Assembly (NCBI GenBank): GCA_002633005.1
Contig: NMRA01000459.1
Span: forward strand, 171,047 to 235,046
Length of the DNA: 64,000 bases
Direction: 5' to 3'
Source: Phoronis australis
Taxonomy: Eukaryota; Phoronida; Phoronidae
The notes beneath the pieces were generated by a model. It was not told the origin of the DNA. It did not search any database and saw nothing but the letters and a program-made list of their open reading frames with translations. Positions within the stretch are counted from its first letter, which is position 1, and each line of letters opens with the position of its first letter. Made by a program: the position numbers and the translations under genes. Below, piece by piece: positions 59,536 to 64,000 of this stretch.

Positions 59536-62500
59536 ATGATGAATCCGGGAAGTAGTGAATGGCATTGTTGCAATGGAAGTTCTGCTTATGATCTAGGTGA
59601 CCTTGGTGTGTTCCCTTCACACATCCCTATAGCACATCAGCAGGTGTACATTTCACCGATAGGCTCCTTGTTTCATGAGAGTTCTGAAGAGCAAGCAGCA
59701 TACAAGGAGAACCATGACTTGTCGGATTTACCAATTGATTACTCCCTCAGCACTGGGTCAAGGTCAGAAGAGAAAGGACAGTTCAGTGGGTTGTTTGCAA
59801 CATCTGGTTCTAGTGGGCACATGCCACTTTCTGACCCATATTTGAACTGTCACAGTATTTCTCAGAGCAGTGGGTCATATTTGACAACTCCTGTGCTTCG
59901 TACCAATAGCTTCAGTGGAGTTGGCAAGGAGGATTCATTGAATAGCGCACCACTGTTTCAAGATGTAGAGTTCCATTCTAGAGGTGATTTGTATTCACAT
60001 AGAGCCAGAACAAACTCAAGTTACGCTGCATTTATGCCGCAATCTTCAGGCCAGTACGTCTCGCAAGAATTATCAGGAAACTCTCATTCCAGTTTAATCA
60101 GAAATCAACCTGTTGCCCTGGATGAGTCAGTGAACACATCTGTGACTAAATGGAATCCCAGTGATGCTGTACTTAGTAGCAGCAGAAGAAATTACGTTGA
60201 TGGATATGTAACGCATATCAAGGCCGAGTCGAACTTGAATGAGGAGAGAATGACTGTGTCACTGGGAAATAGCAAAGACAGTTATTTGAATCTCAACCAT
60301 GCTATCAATTGTAGCCCTCAGTTCAGTTTACCCAGTCAAGGGATGGATAGCAGTGGATTATTCAGGAATACCCAAGCACCAAATGACAAGCATTATTGTT
60401 CTAAGTTAACAAAGTCCCCTGTAAAAAAATTCAAAGCTGACCACAGCACTAACAGTTTTAACCCAAATCTCTATCAGAGTCCAGTTTTTAGCGACTCTCT
60501 TACGCAGGCAGAGAAGTTTCTTATGGTTGAAAAAGCACAGTCGGAGGCGTTAATGAAACTGTCTTATCCTACGCCAATAACTCATGTTTATAACCCACTG
60601 GATTATGCATGGGAGCCCCATTCAAACTATGTGACCAAGTATTGTCAGACAGATAAAAGGGTGCTGTTTCTTGGTATGAATCCTGGGCCCTTTGGCATGG
60701 CTCAGAATGGGGTAAGCTACATGTATTCACTGTTGTTTGATGTAGTTGGGGTCCAGTCAAATATGAGTGACTATTAATTAAGCGTGCGCTTAATTTGCTG
60801 CCGCTTATTTTGCTGATTTAAACAATTGCAAAGAAATAAGTGTACATTACAAATGCGGAAACAATGTTAAAACCTTGTACTGCATATTTTCTTTTGATTT
60901 ATTTTTTATTTATTTCTTTGAGATAACAAAATTTGATAAAATTTTTCAGACATCTAGTTTGCAGGATTATTCAGTTATGGTTGCCTCGTTATTACATGTA
61001 GGTGCTTTATTATTACATAGGTGCCTTGTTATTACATGCAAGTGCCTCGTTATTACATGTAGGTGCCATTTGGGGAAACTGAATGTGTGAGAGACTGGCT
61101 CAAAATTACTGGAACTGTGAACAGGCCAGCCAACGAACATCCCAGAAGACCAATAACTGGACTTCACTGCTCAAGGAGAGAGGTGGGTTAGATCTATCCG
61201 TTCAGTTGTCTATAATATCACAGTGTGTCAGGTGATGATGTCACAAGAGCACGTGCAGGAAGCATTTCAAGTAGAGTACAGTGCATTAAAATAAACTTAA
61301 AAAAGTCAAAACTGAGTGAAGCTTTGATGCCTAAAAATGCAACTAAAGATCATTTCTTTTCTCCCAGAATCCATTTGAATTGTGGCTAAATCTTGACGAA
61401 ATCTTAGGTATTGTTCCATGCATAAATAAACAATTTGCAACTAGGCACAATGACATCTTTATTAAACTCTGCTTAAAATTGGACACAAATGCTATTTTGT
61501 TGTGGTAATAGCTTGAAGAAACTGTCAAATTATTCTGGCAAGAAGTTTGTTAAAGTTTGGCAGAATTTGACAAAGTTCCATTTTGAAACCTCTGTTCACA
61601 CCAAAACAAATTGGACAAAATGTCCCAGAATTTATCATGGCAACTGAGCAAGGTCGTGTGAAATTCAATGTCATTTGTTTGTGTCCATTACAACAGCGGA
61701 TGACAGGTTATGAAGGATGGTATCAGATCACGAGAAGGGATTTAATCCTGAACAATGAGTCATAATGGGCCATGACTTCTTATTCCTGCAAGTGGAATGG
61801 TAATGGTGGGATATATTGTTCCCACATTTTTAAAACCAGTTGCTCAACTAAATTTCAGGCATCAAACTGGTTTTCAAGATGTGGGAATGTTACACTTTCA
61901 TAATCATCTTGTTTGGATTGTCTCCCTTGGTCACATCTTGTTTGGATTGTCTCCCTTGGTCACTTCTTGTTTGGATTGTCTCCCTTGGTCACATCTTGTT
62001 TGGATTGTCTTCTTTGGTCAGAAGTTGTTCAAAACAGTTTTTGTCTTTCATTTTTCATCATTGTTACAGTATTTAGTTACCTATTGTACACTGTCCCTTG
62101 GTAGAGGGGGCAGTGTGGCCTAGTGGAATAAATGTGCGTCTCCTTTACTGAGGCCATCTGGTAGACTGTTGAGTAAGGTCTCTAACTCCTCAGTTCAGTT
62201 TTATCTAATAATATAGCATAAAAATTGCGTTACAATGGAACACCTGTGTGACCTGTACAGTGTACATGTACAACGTGTACCAGGCCTCCTGCAAGTTTTT
62301 TATGCCCATGTTGTTATTCATAATTACGGCAAATAGCAAATTCTAGTTTAAGCTACCTTTACTACAGAAAGAATCGGTTAGTTTCAAATTGGATAATTAA
62401 CTTTCTTGTAAGGGTGCATTTTACTCTGTTTAGCTGGCTAAGAAAATCGAATTAGGTCAGACTCTTGTAAAATCAGTCTCAAAATATTCCGTGCCATGAT

Positions 62501-63334
62501 AGGATTCTATTTCATTGCCAACAAGAATATCAAGACCATCAGAGACCCAAGAAAACACTTCAGAGTTTATTGTGTTTGACCAACTATGAAACTCTAAATT
62601 CAAAAATGGGACAAGATGTGCCTATTGCCTGTCACTTGTGTTGTAAGCTCATATTCAGCAACCATTCAAGATTGGATGAGCATTAATTGTAATGTTTTTA
62701 AACTCCAAAGTGCTTTGGTTAAAAAATATTATACAACTTTGACAGCTAAGCAGGGGGAAAATGCAGCTTTAATAATTTTTGTCTATGAGATCATTGGTCT
62801 GACAATGGCTGTGGCTCTTTTGTGCACCATTAATTGTGACCAAACATTTAAGTGAATCTCAGAAAGAGCCTGATCTGCATTACTTGTTGTTTTCAGGTGA
62901 GTGGGTCTAGATTTTGGGGATTTTGGAAGAAGATGTGTGGAAGTCCTGAGAACTTCTTCCGTTGTTGCTTTGTTCACAACATCTGTCCACTCGTTTTCAT
63001 GTCGCTGTCGGGCAAAAACGTTACCCCTCCTCAGATACCCATAGCCACACGGCGGCAGATCAACTCCATCAGTGATCAGGCACTGCGTGATGTCGTGAGA
63101 ATTCTAGGTGTGAAAGTGGTTGTTGGTATTGGGAAATTTGCCGAAGAAAGAGCCAGGTATGCACTGGGCAGTTTGGATGAATCTGTAAGTGTACGGGTGG
63201 AGGTTATTATGCATCCGAGTCCCTGCAATCCCATGGCGAATAAAGGCTGGGAAGCAATTGTCATGAAGCAGTTGGATGAACGTGGATTGTTGGATTGCAT
63301 TGGAAGTGACTTGTTTATGAATAAGTTGGTTTAG
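59536..63334 (+). CDS. SMUG1: SMUG1 single-strand-selective uracil-DNA glycosylase with long N-terminal extension (3 exons)
   Basis: Monofunctional glycosylase that removes uracil and oxidised pyrimidines from DNA in the nucleus (base excision repair). Exons: 59536-60711, 61063-61182, 62897-63334, all phase 0, 577 aa. The catalytic core begins near residue 351 (VYNPLDYAWEPH). The active-site motif is GMNPGPFGMAQ (Asn at 382). Exon 2 gives VPFGETECVRDWL. Exon 3 gives VSGSRFWGFWKKMCG, the FVHNICPL block and the second catalytic motif MHPSPCNPMANKGWEA (His 538). The first ~330 residues are Ser/Asn-rich and probably disordered, far longer than the short leader of the ~270-aa vertebrate enzyme. 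They contain a possible SUMO site IKAE (228-231) and a basic KSPVKKFK stretch near 293 (possible NLS). ATG 59536 sits just after a pyrimidine-rich acceptor-like tract ending in 'cag', so a 5'UTR intron is likely. ATG 59539 is an alternative start. Confidence 0.94.
60978..61063. repeat. ~20-bp tandem repeat overlapping the SMUG1 exon 2 splice acceptor
   Basis: Four degenerate copies of TTATTACATGTAGGTGCC end exactly at the exon 2 boundary. The working acceptor 'acatgtag|GTGCC' at 61062/61063 is the last unit, and earlier units contain look-alike acceptors before 61002 and 61021. Confidence 0.8.
61908..62023. repeat. 29-bp tandem repeat, four copies, in SMUG1 intron 2
   Basis: Unit CTTGTTTGGATTGTCTCCCT plus TGGTCACAT, starting at 61908, 61937, 61966 and 61995; the last copy is degenerate. 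Confidence 0.93.
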
Positions 63335-64000
63335 ACCTGTATGGCATTTCATATCCAGACTGTGGGTGTGTCGTTAAGCAATACAGTCATGTACCTGCTG
63401 TGTCCATCAAAAATGCTACCCCATTTTTTTGTTTTGTAGACTTGAGGACAATGTAACATGCATTGACATTAAAGGATCATGTTGTATCTGAGGTACGAGT
63501 GTCTGCAATATGTAGTCTCACCTCACCAGATCTTCCAATAACTACTCTTCAGTTTGGCTCGATGAACTTCAAAAAATGCCCAAGTCTGAACTAAGCTTTG
63601 CTGTATGGTTTAATTCATCTACTTGATCATTCAGATAATTAAATTTCACCTTACTGGCTAGATAAAATCTCCCGTACCTGTTGGATCTGACTGATGCAAG
63701 TTTATGTGCGTTTAGTACAACAATGTGTGTCATCTCTGTACAAAGCAAGACTTCAAGTATCGGTGTGGAGACTGGTCACATGGGACTGGATAATAGTGAC
63801 CTCTAGAGGTTGGGGAAGCAATTTTATTTTTTGATCAAAACACATCATGTCCAATCACATATTAAATTGTGAAAGGATTTTTTCTCAAAGTCAGACATGT
63901 TCCTCGGCCACCCGCTGTGCAGAAGTACCTTCTGGTGCAGTCAGGTGGTGTCAGAGCTGCTAGTCCCATGTTGTTAGTCCAGATTGTTTCCTGAAAGTTT
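63335..64000 (+). other. SMUG1 3'UTR or downstream sequence
   Basis: Follows the SMUG1 stop codon. No canonical AATAAA was noticed, so the 3' end may lie beyond the window or use a variant signal such as ATTAAA near 63860. Confidence 0.45.

Noticed and set aside
62104-62200. tRNA-like sequence with GTGTGGCCTAGTGG
   Set aside because: Only an A-box-like word; no B box or fold, so a tRNA or SINE call is not supported.

Overview
This is a eukaryotic window, most likely from an invertebrate animal and probably a marine bilaterian (hemichordate, lancelet or lophotrochozoan type). Protein-coding exons are short and separated by introns of 0.2-2.6 kb with GT-AG borders. The gene set is animal-specific (DEG/ENaC channel, ENPP ectoenzyme, SMUG1). 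Most of the DNA is AT-rich and non-coding, with many decayed transposons and a very frequent TACATGTA word. The species cannot be fixed from the sequence alone.

Layout. 1-16 kb: no convincing gene; minisatellites, several inverted-repeat DNA transposons, an L1-like endonuclease remnant and a 732-base assembly gap (12391-13122). 17-25.9 kb (+): a seven-exon acid-sensing/DEG-ENaC-type sodium channel, whose extreme 5' exon is not identified. 26-32.6 kb: no gene recognised. 32.6-37.5 kb (+): two intronless paralogous genes for short two-pass membrane proteins with C-terminal PPxY motifs. 40.8-45.4 kb (-): a three-exon gene for an orphan secreted-ectodomain, single-pass membrane protein. 45.6-46.7 kb: a degenerate ~200-bp triplicated repeat. 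47.1-52.5 kb (-): a complete five-exon ectonucleotide pyrophosphatase/phosphodiesterase (435 aa) with all catalytic residues and one GC-AG intron. 53-58 kb: a retrotransposon graveyard (DIRS-like reverse transcriptase, a LINE endonuclease in inverted-repeat arrangement, an L1-like 3' end). 59.5-63.3 kb (+): SMUG1 uracil-DNA glycosylase with a long Ser-rich N-terminal extension.

How the genes fit together: four of the six genes encode cell-surface or membrane proteins (five if the PY pair is counted separately), and SMUG1 is a nuclear DNA-repair enzyme. There is no operon logic. The one suggestive association is a DEG/ENaC channel whose C-tail has no PPxY motif lying 7-11 kb upstream of two PPxY-bearing small membrane proteins on the same strand. 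PPxY motifs recruit WW-domain NEDD4-type ubiquitin ligases, which control ENaC channels in vertebrates. This link is a hypothesis only.

Assembly cautions: single-N joins at 16500 and 58412 separate near-identical direct copies and look like unmerged haplotypes or contig overlaps. Another single N sits in a TA microsatellite at 28023.
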